Assembly: GCA_009746045.1 (NCBI GenBank)
Contig: RPFO01000692.1
Coordinates: forward strand, 929,082-993,081
DNA from: Mesostigma viride
Taxonomy: Eukaryota > Streptophyta > Mesostigmatophyceae > Mesostigmatales > Mesostigmataceae
DNA: 64,000 nt
Direction: 5' to 3'
Part shown: piece after piece, positions 43,510 through 54,860 of the stretch
How the letters are laid out: each line of letters opens with the position of its first letter
Position numbering within the stretch: the stretch's first letter is position 1
Notes under the pieces: generated by a model
Told to the model about the DNA's origin: nothing
The model's input: the letters and a program-made list of their open reading frames with translations, nothing else
The model's database searches: none
Position numbers and translations under genes: made by a program

Positions 43510-46500
43510 ATCCTTGTCCTTGTCCTTGTCCTTGTCCTTGTCCTTGTCCTTGTCCTTGTCCTTGTGCTTGTCCTTGTCCTTGTCCTTGTCCTTGTCCTTG
43601 TCCTTGTCCTTGTCCTTGTCCTTGTCCTTGTCCTTGTCCTTGTCCAGCACCTTGTCCTTGTCCAGCACTTGTCCTTGTGCCAGCACCTTGTCCTTGTCCT
43701 TGTCCTTGTCCTTGTGCTTGTCCTTGTCCTTGTCCTTGTCCTTGTCCTTGTCCTTGTCCTTGTCCTTGTCCTTGTCCTTGTCCTTGTCCTTGTCTTTGTG
43801 CCAGCACCTTGTCCTTGTCCTTGTCCTTGTGCCAGCACCTTGTCCTTGTCCTTGTCCTTGTCCTTGTCCTTGTCCTTGTCCTTGTCCTTGTCCTTGTCCT
43901 TGTCCTTGTCCTTGTCCTTGTCCTTGTCCTTGTCCTTGTCCTTGTCCTTGTCCTTGTCCTTGTCCTTGTCCTTGTCCTTGTCCTTGTCCTTGTCCTTGTC
44001 CTTGTCCTTGTCCTTGTCCTTGTCCTTGTCCTTGTCCTTGTCCTTGTCCTTGTCCTTGTCCTTGTCCTTGTCCTTGTCCTTGTCCTTGTCCTTGTCCTTG
44101 TCCTTGTCCTTGTCCTTGTCCTTGTCCTTGTCCTTGTCCTTGTCCTTGTCCTTGTCCTTGTCCTTGTCCTTGTCCTTGTCCTTGTCCTTGTCCTTGTCCT
44201 TGTCCTTGTCCTTGTCCTTGTCCTTGTCCTTGTCCTTGTCCTTGTCCTTGTCCTTGTCCTTGTCCTTGTCCTTGTCCTTGTCCTTGTCCTTGTCCTTGTC
44301 CTTGTCCTTGTCCTTGTCCTTGTCCTTGTCCTTGTCCTTGTCCTTGTCCTTGTCCTTGTCCTTGTCCTTGTCCTTGTCCTTGTCCTTGTCCTTGTCCTTG
44401 TCCTTGTCCTTGTCCTTGTCCTTGTCCTTGTCCTTGTCCTTGTCCTTGTCCTTGTCCTTGTCCTTGTCCTTGTCCTTGTCCTTGTCCTTGTCCTTGTCCA
44501 GCACCTTGTCCTTGTGCCAGCACCTTGTCCTTGTGCCAGCACCTTGTCCTTGTCCTTGTCCTTGTCCTTGTGCTTGTCCTTGTCCTTGTCCTTGTCCTTG
44601 TCCTTGTCCTTGTCCTTGTTCTTGTCCTTGTCCTTGTCCTTGTCCTTGTCTTTGTGCCAGCACCTTGTCCTTGTCCTTGTCCTTGTGCCAGCACCTTGTC
44701 CTTGTCCTTGTCCTTGTCCTTGTCCTTGTCCTTGTCCTTGTCCTTGTCCTTGTCCTTGTCCTTGTCCTTGTCCTTGTCCTTGTCCTTGTCCTTGTCCTTG
44801 TCCTTGTCCTTGTCCTTGTCCTTGTCCTTGTCCTTGTCCTTGTCCTTGTCCTTGTCCTTGTCCTTGTCCTTGTCCTTGTCCTTGTCCTTGTCCTTGTCCT
44901 TGTCCTTGTCCTTGTCCTTGTCCTTGTCCTTGTCCTTGTCCTTGTCCTTGTCCTTGTCCTTGTCCTTGTCCTTGTCCTTGTCCTTGTCCTTGTCCTTGTC
45001 CTTGTCCTTGTCCTTGTCCTTGTCCTTGTCCTTGTCCTTGTCCTTGTCCTTGTCCTTGTCCTTGTCCTTGTCCTTGTCCTTGTCCTTGTCCTTGTCCTTG
45101 TCCTTGTCCTTGTCCTTGTCCTTGTCCTTGTCCTTGTCCTTGTCCTTGTCCTTGTCCTTGTCCAGCACCTTGTCCTTGTGCCAGCACCTTGTCCTTGTGC
45201 CAGCACCTTGTCCTTGTCCTTGTCCTTGTCCTTGTGCTTGTCCTTGTCCTTGTCCTTGTCCTTGTCCTTGTCCTTGTTCTTGTCCTTGTCCTTGTCCTTG
45301 TCCTTGTCCTTGTGCCAGCACCTTGTCCTTGTCCTTGTCCTTGTGCCAGCACCTTGTCCTTGTCCTTGTCCTTGTCCTTGTCCTTGTCCTTGTCCTTGTC
45401 CTTGTCCTTGTCCTTGTCCTTGTCCTTGTCCTTGTCCTTGTCCTTGTCCTTGTCCTTGTCCTTGTCCTTGTCCTTGTCCTTGTCCTTGTCCTTGTCCTTG
45501 TCCTTGTCCTTGTCCTTGTCCTTGTCCTTGTCCTTGTCCTTGTCCTTGTCCTTGTCCTTGTCCTTGTCCTTGTCCTTGTCCTTGTCCTTGTCCTTGTCCT
45601 TGTCCTTGTCCTTGTCCTTGTCCTTGTCCTTGTCCTTGTCCTTGTCCTTGTCCTTGTCCTTGTCCTTGTCCTTGTCCTTGTCCAGCACCTTGTCCTTGTG
45701 CCAGCACCTTGTCCTTGTGCCAGCACCTTGTCCTTGTCCTTGTCCTTGTCCTTGTGCTTGTCCTTGTCCTTGTCCTTGTCCTTGTCCTTGTCCTTGTCCT
45801 TGTCCTTGTCTTGTCCTTGTCCTTGTCCTTGTCCTTGTCCTTGTCCTTGTCCTTGTCCTTGTCCTTGTCCTTGTCCTTGTCCTTGTCCTTGTCCTTGTCC
45901 TTGTCCTTGTCCTTGTCCTTGTCCTTGTCCTTGTCCTTGTCCTTGTCCTTGTCCTTGTCCTTGTCCTTGTGCCAGCACCTTGTCCTTGTCCTTGTCCTTG
46001 TCCTTGTCCTTGTCCTTGTCCTTGTCCTTGTCCTTGTCCTTGTCCTTGTCCTTGTCCTTGTCCTTGTCCTTGTCCTTGTCCTTGTCCTTGTCCTTGTCCT
46101 TGTCCTTGTCCTTGTCCTTGTCCTTGTCCTTGTCCTTGTCCTTGTCCTTGTCCTTGTCCTTGTCCTTGTGCCAGCACCTTGTCCTTGTCCTTGTCCTTGT
46201 CCTTGTCCTTGTGCTTGTCCTTGTCCTTGTCCTTGTCCTTGTCCTTGTCCTTGTCCTTGTCCTTGTCCTTGTCCTTGTCCTTGTCCTTGTCCTTGTCCTT
46301 GTCCTTGTCCTTGTCCTTGTCCTTGTCCTTGTCCTTGTCCTTGTCCTTGTCCTTGTCCTTGTCCTTGTCCTTGTCCTTGTCCTTGTCCTTGTCCTTGTCC
46401 TTGTCCTTGTCCTTGTCCTTGTCCTTGTCCTTGTCCTTGTCCTTGTCCTTGTCCTTGTCCTTGTCCTTGTCCTTGTCCTTGTCCTTGTCCTTGTCCTTGT

Positions 46501-47925
46501 CCTTGTCCTTGTCCTTGTCCTTGTCCTTGTCCTTGTCCTTGTCCTTGTCCTTGTCCTTGTCCTTGTCCTTGTCCTTGTCCTTGTGCCAGCACCTTGTCCT
46601 TGTGCCAGCACCTTGTCCTTGTGCCAGCACCTTGTCCTTGTCCTTGTCCTTGTCCTTGTGCTTGTCCTTGTCCTTGTCCTTGTCCTTGTCCTTGTCCTTG
46701 TCCTTGTCTTGTCCTTGTCCTTGTCCTTGTCCTTGTCTTTGTGCCAGCACCTTGTCCTTGTCCTTGTCCTTGTGCCAGCACCTTGTCCTTGTCCTTGTCC
46801 TTGTCCTTGTCCTTGTCCTTGTCCTTGTCCTTTTCCTTGTCCTTGTCCTTGTCCTTGTCCTTGTCCTTGTCCTTGTCCTTGTCCTTGTCCTTGTCCTTGT
46901 CCTTGTCCTTGTCCTTGTCCTTGTCCTTGTCCAGTTGTCCTTGTCCTTGTCCTTGTCCTTGTCCTTGTCCTTGTCCTTGTCCTTGTCCTTGTCCTTGTCC
47001 TTGTCCTTGTCCTTGTCCTTGTCCTTGTCCTTGTCCTTGTCCTTGTCCTTGTCCTTGTCCTTGTCCTTGTCCTTGGCCTTGTCCTTGTCCTTGTCCTTGT
47101 CCTTGTCCTTGTGCCAGCACCTTGTCCTTGTCCTTGTCCTTGTCCTTGTCCTTGTGCTTGTCCTTGTCCTTGTCCTTGTCCTTGTCCTTGTCCTTGTCCT
47201 TGTCCTTGTCCTTGTCCTTGTCCTTGTCCTTGTCCTTGTCCTTGTCCTTGTCCTTGTCCTTGTCCTTGTCCTTGTCCTTGTCCTTGTCCTTGTCCTTGTC
47301 CTTGTCCTTGTCCTTGTCCTTGTCCTTGTCCTTGTCCTTGTCCTTGTCCTTGTCCTTGTCCTTGTCCTTGTCCTTGTCCTTGTCCTTGTCCTTGTCCTTG
47401 TCCTTGGCCTTGGCCTTGGCCTTGGCCTTGGCCTTGGCCTTGGCCTTGGCCTTGGCCTTGGCCTTGGCCTTGGCCTTGGCCTCGGCCTTGGCCTTGGCCT
47501 TGGCCTTGGCCTTGGCCTTGGCCTTGTCCTTGTCCTTGTCCTTGTCCTTGTCCTTGTCCTTGGCCTTGTCCTTGGCCTTGGCCTTGGCCTTGGCCTTGGC
47601 CTTGGCCTTGGCCTTGGCCTTGGCCTTGGCCTTGGCCTTGTCCTTGGCCTTGGCCTTGGCCTTGGCCTTGGCCTTGGCCTTGGCCTTGGCCTTGGCCTTG
47701 GCCTTGGCCTTGGCCTTGGCCTTGGCCTTGGCCTTGGCCTTGGCCTTGGCCTTGGCCTTGGCCTTGGCCTTGGCCTTGGCCTTGGCCTTGGCCTTGGCCT
47801 TGGCCTTGGCCTTGGCCTTGGCCTTGGCCTTGGCCTTGGCCTTGCCCTTGGCCTTGCCCTTGGCCTTGCCCTTGTCCTTGTCCTTGTCCTTGTCCTTGTC
47901 CTTGTCCTTGTCCTTGTCCTTTTCT
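43510..47925. repeat. CCTTGT / CCTTGG hexanucleotide array, about 4.4 kb
   Basis: Almost pure CCTTGT to about 47403, then mostly CCTTGG to about 47870, then CCTTGT again. Interruptions are CCAGCACCTTGT and TGCTTG, which recur in the same order (for example near 44500, 45160, 45680 and 46580), so larger blocks have been duplicated. Frames stay open in all six readings and give dipeptide-like runs; none is a gene. Confidence 0.97.
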
Positions 47926-48550
47926 TGCTTGATTTTCTTGCGCCAACGGCCGTTGCAATTTGGAAATTAGGGTGTTATTTTTTTTTTGCCCAACGGCCGT
48001 CGGAACCTGGAAATTAGGGTGTGATTTTCATGCGCCAACGGCCGTTGGAACCTGTAAATTAGGGTGTGATTTTCATGCGCCAACGGCCGTTGGAACCTGT
48101 AAATTAGGGTGTGATTTTCATGCGCCAACGGCCGTTGGAACCTGTAAATTAGGGTGTGATTTTCATGCGCCAACGGCCGTTGGAACCTGGAAATTAGGGT
48201 GTTATTTTTCTTGCGCCAACGGCCGTTGGAACCTGGAAATGAAGGTTTCATTTTTCTCGCGCCAACGGCCGTTGGAAACTGGAAATTAGGGTGTCATTTT
48301 TCTTGCGCCAACGGCCGTTGGAACCTGGAAAATAGGGTGTGATTTTTCTCGCGCCAACGGCCGTTGGAACCTGGAAATTAGGGTTTCATTTTTCTCGCGC
48401 CAACGGCCGTTGGAACCTGGAAATTAGGGTGTGATTTTTCTGTCGCCAACGGCCGTTGGAACCTGGAAATTAGGGTGTGATTTTCATGCGCCAACGGCCG
48501 TTGAAACCTGGAAATTAGGGTGTTATTTTTCCGGCGACGGCCGTTGGAAC
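47926..48550. repeat. 46-bp palindrome-bearing tandem repeat, array 1
   Basis: About 14 units of CGCCAACGGCCGTTGGAACC, TGGAAATTAGGGTG and TGATTTTTCTTG with small changes. The same GATTTTCTTGCGCCA words lie just left of the hexanucleotide array (43497), so that array sits inside this repeat. Confidence 0.93.
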
Positions 48551-48850
48551 ATAGTACTGACCTTCCGGCTATCTGTATGTTTTTTGCATGTGATCAGGGG
48601 CGTCCGTCAAGGCAGAGAACGGAGGAAGAGCGGGAGAAGTGGGCTTACAAGATTGAACATGGGTGTGCGGAAAGGCATCTCACAACATTTTCATGTCCCA
48701 CGTAGCTCCCACAAAAACCAGCATCTTCATTAAAACAATAAGTGGAAGCATACATGTGACACTAATTGACATGCCCGGAGGCACGCCGTTCAAGGCCCTT
48801 CATGAAGTACGTTGCCCTAGAGGCAACCAAGACAAGGGTGGGTGGGTGGG
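48551..48850 (+). pseudogene. Ubiquitin-like domain fragment, copy 1
   Basis: After an acceptor-like TTTGCATGTGATCAG near 48598 the frame RPSRQRTEEEREKWAYKIEH is exon-like; one base out near 48690 it gives MSHVAPTKTSIFIKTISGSI, then HVTLIDMPGGTPFKALHEVR. The latter resembles the start of ubiquitin-like domains (IFVKTL-G--ITL pattern). The sequence then breaks off at a G-rich tract and a 421-bp repeat. The 48691-48826 part is repeated at 49272-49399. Confidence 0.45.
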
Positions 48851-49271
48851 GAGCAAAGAAAGAGGCCGACAAAACCAGCCAGAGCGGCTTTTAGTCGCAA
48901 AACCTCCCTTATCCCTAGCTAACTGACGTCATTAAACCCTTATGTTTAGTGGATGCTAGTAAGACGCTAACCGTACAGACCGGGGGTAGAATATCCCGAA
49001 TCTGCACGGCTAGTATTAAATAATGCGTAGGTTGTTCTTTTCAGGGGCACTGCACCTCACGCCCCGTTCCGCCCGGGTATAATCAACCCAAGCGCGGAAC
49101 GCACATTTTATTTAATTCATTTTTCAACCATGCACTATATTGCATCTACTAATCACAAAAGCTCTAGCCAAACAGCTACGAGTAAACACTGCGACCTATA
49201 AGCCGCTCATCCAGCGGCCTCTTGTTCCCGCATTCACGTATAGAAGAAACTCCGTTCAAAGAACCCCGATT
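48851..49271. repeat. 421-bp direct repeat, copy 1
   Basis: Identical, as far as I can see, to 50234-50654. Starts GAGCAAAGAAAGAGGCCGAC and ends GTTCAAAGAACCCCGATT. No LTR-type ends and no target duplication are evident. Confidence 0.9.
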
Positions 49272-49399
49272 CATGTCCCACGTAGCTCCCACAAAAACCA
49301 GCATCTTCATTAAAACAATAAGTGGAAGCATGCATGTGACACTAATTGACATGCCCGGAGGCACGCCGTTCAAGGCCCTTCATGAAGTACGTTGCCCAA
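49272..49399 (+). repeat. Ubiquitin-like fragment, copy 2
   Basis: Second copy of 48691-48826 with one substitution (ATACATG to ATGCATG) and an intact frame through FIKTISGSMHVTLIDMPGG. It directly follows the first 421-bp repeat. Confidence 0.75.
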
Positions 49400-50233
49400 T
49401 CACCCCGCCCTGGCTTTCCCTTGAAGCCGCACTCCACCTTGCTCGTTGTCACAAGTGACCGCCCTGCCGCAAAACGGGAGCCCCCCCACATCGGGAGGCG
49501 TGTGCCCGGCGGCTGTGGATGCATGGCCAGGCCCAAAAAGGCCCAGCGCATTTGCACTGCGATTGCGCACGGCCAGCCTATCATGACCCCTCTCGGGGCC
49601 CCGAGTCGGTACCGCTATGGCCGTCTCCCCATAGACCCGGGGTGCTTCGAGAAAAAACGTGGACCTAGCCCAGGCCCCGCCAGCCCGGATGCCCGAGGCC
49701 ACAGCCCCAGGCACCTGGCTGAACGAGAGTCCGTTCAGCCAAGACCGCATTCCCCCCCGAGGTTTCTATGCGTGGGGAAAAAATTTCTAGCTTAGACGCT
49801 TTTCCCATCGCCGTCCCCAGCCCCAACCACCCCCCCCTCGGCGGAAGGCAATTGCAAAGTTTGCTGGCCAGCAGCAATTTCCGAAGAAAAAGCCGCAGGC
49901 CGCGGACCGAGACACGGGTCGCCAGTGCCAGCCATCCGGCTCCAACCCGGGGTGCAAGCATCCCCAGGTACGGAGCACCAGCTCGCGCACTGGGCCGACC
50001 AAGCGACAGTTGAGCACCTGTCACGGCATCCGGCCCACCAAAGACCCCAAGCTGGGGAAAAGGTGCGGACCGGAGGTAATCTTTTTCTTTTCTTTTAGTT
50101 AACCGGGCGAGGAACTACGCCTGGCCGGTTAACAACTGGAAGTCTCACCACTGGCCAAGTGGCCAGTGCAACCAGTGCTTTTGGGATTTTGCTCCGCAGC
50201 ACCCATAGCTGCGGCTGCCGCCGCAACGACAAC
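49400..50233. other. GC-rich 0.83-kb segment with small hairpins, no gene
   Basis: Absent between the corresponding repeats of copy 1 (only about 25 bp there). It contains several perfect small stems: GGCTGAAC/GTTCAGCC, CACTGGCCA/TGGCCAGTG and GTTAACCGG/CCGGTTAAC. A CTTTTTCTTTTCTTTTAG tract near 50080 resembles an intron 3' end. No frame is convincing. Confidence 0.5.
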
Positions 50234-50654
50234 GAGCAAAGAAAGAGGCCGACAAAACCAGCCAGAGCGGCTTTTAGTCGCAAAACCTCCCTTATCCCTA
50301 GCTAACTGACGTCATTAAACCCTTATGTTTAGTGGATGCTAGTAAGACGCTAACCGTACAGACCGGGGGTAGAATATCCCGAATCTGCACGGCTAGTATT
50401 AAATAATGCGTAGGTTGTTCTTTTCAGGGGCACTGCACCTCACGCCCCGTTCCGCCCGGGTATAATCAACCCAAGCGCGGAACGCACATTTTATTTAATT
50501 CATTTTTCAACCATGCACTATATTGCATCTACTAATCACAAAAGCTCTAGCCAAACAGCTACGAGTAAACACTGCGACCTATAAGCCGCTCATCCAGCGG
50601 CCTCTTGTTCCCGCATTCACGTATAGAAGAAACTCCGTTCAAAGAACCCCGATT
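50234..50654. repeat. 421-bp direct repeat, copy 2
   Basis: Identical to 48851-49271. The gene at 50705 follows 50 bp later and its open frame extends back into the end of this repeat. Confidence 0.9.
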
Positions 50655-50704
50655 TTGAGGACTGGCGCCAACGAGCACCGGGCACCGACTTATGGTCGGT
50701 TATT

Positions 50705-51757
50705 GTGAAGACCTTTGAGAGGAAGGGGCTGCTGACGACACGTGCTGGAAATGCGAAGCCCAGCATTTTGGACTCCTGGGAGCCAGCGCCGTCCTCTCAA
50801 GTGCACGACAAGAATCTAACTGACACCATACAGGCGGCGTTTCATCTGCGGCAGAAGATACGCCTAGTTCCAGACGATGTCGACATCGTGGGGGGGTCCG
50901 CGATTGCGACTCAAGTACGGGCCCCCACGGAGAACTTGTGCCAACTCCCGGAACTCATGCGGCATCGGACGGTGACGGTGCGGAATTGTAGGGGGCTCGC
51001 GCCGTGGTTCGTGGGGGCCGGCACAAGTCTGACAAAAGCAAAATGTGCCGTGCCGATCTTCCGGTTTGCGTGGCAGGTGCTGGCAGACCGTGATCCAGGT
51101 CTCTACAATTTATGGGTGCAGAGGAGTGAAAAGGTTCCTTACCACATTAAAATACTGACGGGGGACGACAGTGACCGTGCCGTGCAGAGGTTCGGATACT
51201 ATCGTTCGCCAACGGCCGAGGAAGCCATGTCCATTCTCCGGACGGACTCCCTGAAGGACATGGCGGCCGCTTGCTCAGACGAGTTGATCACCATGGAGTT
51301 GGATCCGTCCGAGTGGTCAAATGAATCTGAGCGTGAGGCAGTAGTTGACCTGACGAAATCCGCGCTGGGGAGCTTGAACATCTCGGACCATGCCGGCCTT
51401 AAGGGTAAATTTCCAGACCAGACGCCTTGCGTGTTTGTGCAGTTTGCCGTGCTGGACGGCAACCACTACACGCAGATGTTGAAGTCCGTGATTTTCGAGG
51501 GCTCTGACGAGCAAGTGAGTACTGCGATAGCTGGCGAGATTGCGGGTAAACAAAAGGGCAAGTTCGTGGAGACAACCGACGAGGCGTTTGATTTGTGGAG
51601 GGGGTTGGTGAGGGACGCGGAGAAGTTCAAGTACACCAATCTGGACGTGCTCAAGGGCTGGGAGGTGGAGGGGGAAGCACTGATCCCGCCCATGAAGGAC
51701 ATGCGGACGCAAAAGGTAAATATAACGGATCGGGTGTGGGAACGTTTTAGGCACTAG
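50705..51757 (+). CDS. Uncharacterised protein
   Basis: About 350 codons from a GTG at 50705; the frame is open back to about 50606 without an ATG, so the true start is upstream or in another exon. Protein-like throughout: TVTVRNCRGLAPWFVGAGTS, FRFAWQVLADRDPGLYNLWV, TPCVFVQFAVLDGNHYTQML, ending NITDRVWERFRH. No motif, signal peptide or membrane segment recognised. The 46-bp palindrome array begins right after its stop. Confidence 0.6.
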   Translation: MKTFERKGLLTTRAGNAKPSILDSWEPAPSSQVHDKNLTDTIQAAFHLRQKIRLVPDDVDIVGGSAIATQVRAPTENLCQLPELMRHRTVTVRNCRGLAPWFVGAGTSLTKAKCAVPIFRFAWQVLADRDPGLYNLWVQRSEKVPYHIKILTGDDSDRAVQRFGYYRSPTAEEAMSILRTDSLKDMAAACSDELITMELDPSEWSNESEREAVVDLTKSALGSLNISDHAGLKGKFPDQTPCVFVQFAVLDGNHYTQMLKSVIFEGSDEQVSTAIAGEIAGKQKGKFVETTDEAFDLWRGLVRDAEKFKYTNLDVLKGWEVEGEALIPPMKDMRTQKVNITDRVWERFRH

Positions 51758-51764
51758 ATGTTAT

Positions 51765-52240
51765 TTTTCTTGCGCCAACGGCCGTTGGAACCTGGAAATT
51801 AGGGTGTGATTTTTCTTGCGCCAACGGCCGTTGGAACCTGGAAATTAGTGTGTGATTTTTCTTGCGCCAACGGCCGTTGGAACCTGGAAATTAGGGTGTC
51901 ATTTTTCCTGCGCCAACGGCCGTTGGAACCTGGAAATTTGGTTGATATTTTTCTTGCGCCAACGGCCGTTGGAACCTGGAAATTCGGTCGACATTTTTCT
52001 TGCGCCAACGGCCGTTGGAGCCTGGAAATTAGGGTGTGATTTTTCTTGCGCCAACGGCCGTTGGAACCTGGAAATTAGGGTGTGATTTTTCTTGCGCCAA
52101 CGGCCGTTGGAACCTGGAAATTAGGGTGTGATTTTTCTTGCGCCAACGGCCGTTGGAACCTGGAAATTAGGGTGTGATTTTTCTTGCGCCAACGGCCGTT
52201 GGAAACTGGAAATTAGGGTGTGATTTTTGTTCGGGAACGG
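51765..52240. repeat. 46-bp palindrome-bearing tandem repeat, array 2
   Basis: About 10 units of the repeat seen at 47926-48550 and a degenerate eleventh (GGGAACGGCCGATC). It lies between two genes and directly upstream of the one at 52267. Confidence 0.93.
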
Positions 52241-52266
52241 CCGATCTTCCAAAGTGTAAGGACAAA

Positions 52267-54741
52267 ATGTCAGGTCGTGTGTTGTATGACCGTTTTTTGT
52301 CTCAAACACTGATTCACATTTCATGCATGCAGGGGAGAGAGGCGCATCGGAGGGTTGCCCTGATCGGAGGGGGGCTGAATGCAGAAGACGAGGCCGTTTC
52401 CAAAAAGTCGAGGGGGACGGCGCTGCTGGAAGTGCACAACTATTTCAAGACGCACATGGAGGAATCCTGGGATAAGCCGGAGGTGCCCCTTCAGGACCAG
52501 AAAGAAATATGGAATTTGATTCATGGGGTTTCAAGCAGCACTGAGAAGGCAAGGAAGGACGGGGAGGGGGAGGAGGGTGGTGAGGAGCGGGTTGGAGGGC
52601 GATTGAACGAGGGTGGTTTGTCCGAATCGGAGAAAACCCAAGTCTACGACTTCATCTCGGCTGTGAAGGATGAAACGGTCGCTCCGAACGACGACAGTAG
52701 ATGTGGAATGCCGATTGAGGACAAGGTGGCCAAGGAGCTTGCAGAGTTTCTGGACATCGTGGCAGCGGACAAGCTGGACGGGGAGGGAAGGGTGATGAGG
52801 AAGGGGGGGGGATCAAACAGGAAGGGTGGAGGAGTCTAGCCCGCTTTCGATTCTGGCCGTCTATCATGGCAACCGTGAAGGCCAAACACGTTCCTCCTCA
52901 GTGCTTGTATGACCTGACATACATGGCCAAGATCTTCTGCGAGGTGATTGTCCAGCTTTTCCTGATCTACAACCGCGATTTGGGGAAATACCCCGAACCA
53001 CGCCACCTCGGCTGGTTGCCGATGCAGCCTTCGGAAGCCGACAGCGCCCTTGAGAGGGTGGCCGATACGGTCGCTGTAGCTGCCAAGAGACTAAGGGCGG
53101 TTATCAGGCCAACGGGGAGGGACGATTCCACCTTCCCACTTGCACTGCTGGAGAGGACGAATTTTTGGACGACCCACAAGGAGGAAACGAAATGGTGGGT
53201 CCTGATTGCGCCCGAACCCCCAACCGAACAGGCTGTGGTGCCCCAACCCGTACAGCCTGTGGCGGGGGCTGTGGCGGTGACGGGGGCTGTGCCGGAGGAA
53301 GGCCAAGCCGAACATGCGGAGGCAGAGGACGTCCAGTCGGGTCGCCAAAAAAAGGTGGGGGAGAAGCGGGAACCCCCGCGGAAGTTTGGGTCGGAGGAGC
53401 TGGCATCCGAAATCGAGCAGCAGGGCCCGTGGATTTCTAAGAAAGTTTACGGGTCTGACGGGGAACGACCTGTGAGTTCATGATGAAGACTTTCGCGTGG
53501 GAGAAAAGCGATGGGCCGACACGGTTGGCTCAAGTGGTACTTAATGCAATGGAGGGGTTCGAATTTGTTGTGAAGAGGAAGGGGGGGTGAACCAGCCGGA
53601 TATCAAGAATGGGATATGGCTGCTGAATTTGGAACACCACGCGAAGCTGTGGAATGATGAGGAATTGTTGAAGGGTCGAACGGGTGCGTGGGTGGAGAAA
53701 AGGGACTGGAAGGCGGCGAAGGATTGTGGAGATTTCAATGGTGTGAAGGACGCCTGGTCGTCGTACCTAGGCGATTTTACGGGATTCTTCAACCCACCCG
53801 TGATCTTCATTGGGTCAAAGGAGCAGGTGGATGGGTTTAAGGTCCTTCTGAAGGTACTTGGGAAGCGGCCTGAGGGGGAGGATATTTCCAATCCCAACGG
53901 CCGTTCGGGCAAGGAAATTGCGGGTGCAGCCCAGAAGCGTCCGCTGGAGACGGCAGGCGCTGGCACCAAAAAGAAACGCCGGAAGCGCGCCGCCTCGGAG
54001 ACCCCCTCGGCCGAAGACGTCTCAATGGGGGATGATGAGGATGTCGGGTCACATGGGGGTGATGATGGGGAGGAGGTTGGTGATGATGGTGCCGGCGATG
54101 ATGAGGGGGCGGGAATGAGGGTGGTGATAAGGGGGGCGGGTCGAAGGACGGAGAGGGGGGGGTTCGAAGGGCGGAGAGGGGGGCGGGTCGAAGGGCGGAG
54201 AGGGGGGGGGTCGAAGGACGGAGAGGGGGGCGGGTCGAAGGGCGGAGAGGGGGGGGGTCGAAGGGCGGAGAGGGGGGGGGTCGAAGGACGGAGAGGGGGG
54301 CGGGTCGAAGGGCGGAGAGGGGAGGGGGTCGAAGGACGGAGAGGGGGGCGGAGAGAAGGGCGGAGAGGGGAGGGGGTCGAAGGGCGGAGAGGGGGGCGGG
54401 TCGAAGGGCGGAGAGGGGGGCGGGTCAAAGGGTGGAGAGGGGGGCGGGTCAAAGGGCGGAGAGGGGGGCGGGTCCAAGGGCGGAGAGGGGGGGGAGAGAA
54501 GGGTGGAGAGGGGGGCGGGTCAACCGGCGCATCGGGGGGGGGGGAAGGGCGGAGAGGGGGGCGGGTCGACCGGCGCATCGGGGGAAGGGGGGAAGGAGGG
54601 GGGGGAGGGGAGGGAGGCTCGAAGGGGAATTCGGGGGCGTCGGGGGGGGGATGTTGGGGCGTGCCGTCGACTACTGCAAAAAGCTCCTTTCGCCTGGCGG
54701 GCACGTTCGATCAAGAGCAACGGCTAGTCATCTGTCAAAGG
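52267..54741 (+). CDS. Large nuclear-type protein, exon 1, several one-base frame breaks
   Basis: Successive frames appear to form one protein: MSGRVLYDRFLSQTLIHISC from 52267; after G9 (52803-52811) the frame with IKQEGWRSLARFRFWPSIMA and VKAKHVPPQCLYDLTYMAKI; after GGGG at 53460 the frame with FMMKTFAWEKSDGPTRLAQV; after G7 (53581-53587) the frame with NQPDIKNGIWLLNLEHHAKL. Each switch lacks one base. A basic KKKRRKR at about 53970 suggests nuclear location. From 54120 to 54650 a G-rich minisatellite codes GGGSKGGE-type repeats. The exon ends CAAAGG/GTAAGT at 54741. Read as separate genes they would nearly touch or overlap (TGA/ATG at 53480), unusual for a eukaryote. No family recognised. 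Confidence 0.6.
54120..54650. repeat. G-rich minisatellite inside the large gene
   Basis: Imperfect units of GGGTCGAAGGGCGGAGAGGG, 24 or so bases, with variable G runs. It would code a Gly/Ser/Lys/Glu linker. Frame cannot be followed safely here; the reading at the exon end (VDYCKKLLSPGGHVRSRATA) is one base out from that before the array. Confidence 0.8.
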
Positions 54742-54860
54742 GTAAGTTAATCTGAGTGAATATGGTCGGTTAAATTATGATGTTTGCATATTCCCAAGTT
54801 TGATTTGCGATTGTAATGATAACTAATTGCGCCGCTCGTCATTGCTTGTCTCACACACAG
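54742..54860 (+). other. Spliceosomal intron, 119 bp
   Basis: Donor AGG/GTAAGT and acceptor TCACACACAG/GTGACGAG. With HLSKG before and DESEEEPPK after, the codon GGT is completed across the junction. This is the clearest intron of the cluster and argues for a nuclear eukaryotic gene. Confidence 0.8.

Noticed and set aside
43038-48017. Open frames of 1,100-1,660 codons on both strands
   Set aside because: They are produced by a hexanucleotide repeat that has no stop codon in any frame; the products are dipeptide-like runs with no domain.
48851-50654. The 421-bp direct repeats as LTRs of a retrotransposon
   Set aside because: No TG...CA ends, no target duplication, no primer site and no pol; flanking fragments are duplicated together with them, which fits a tandem duplication better.
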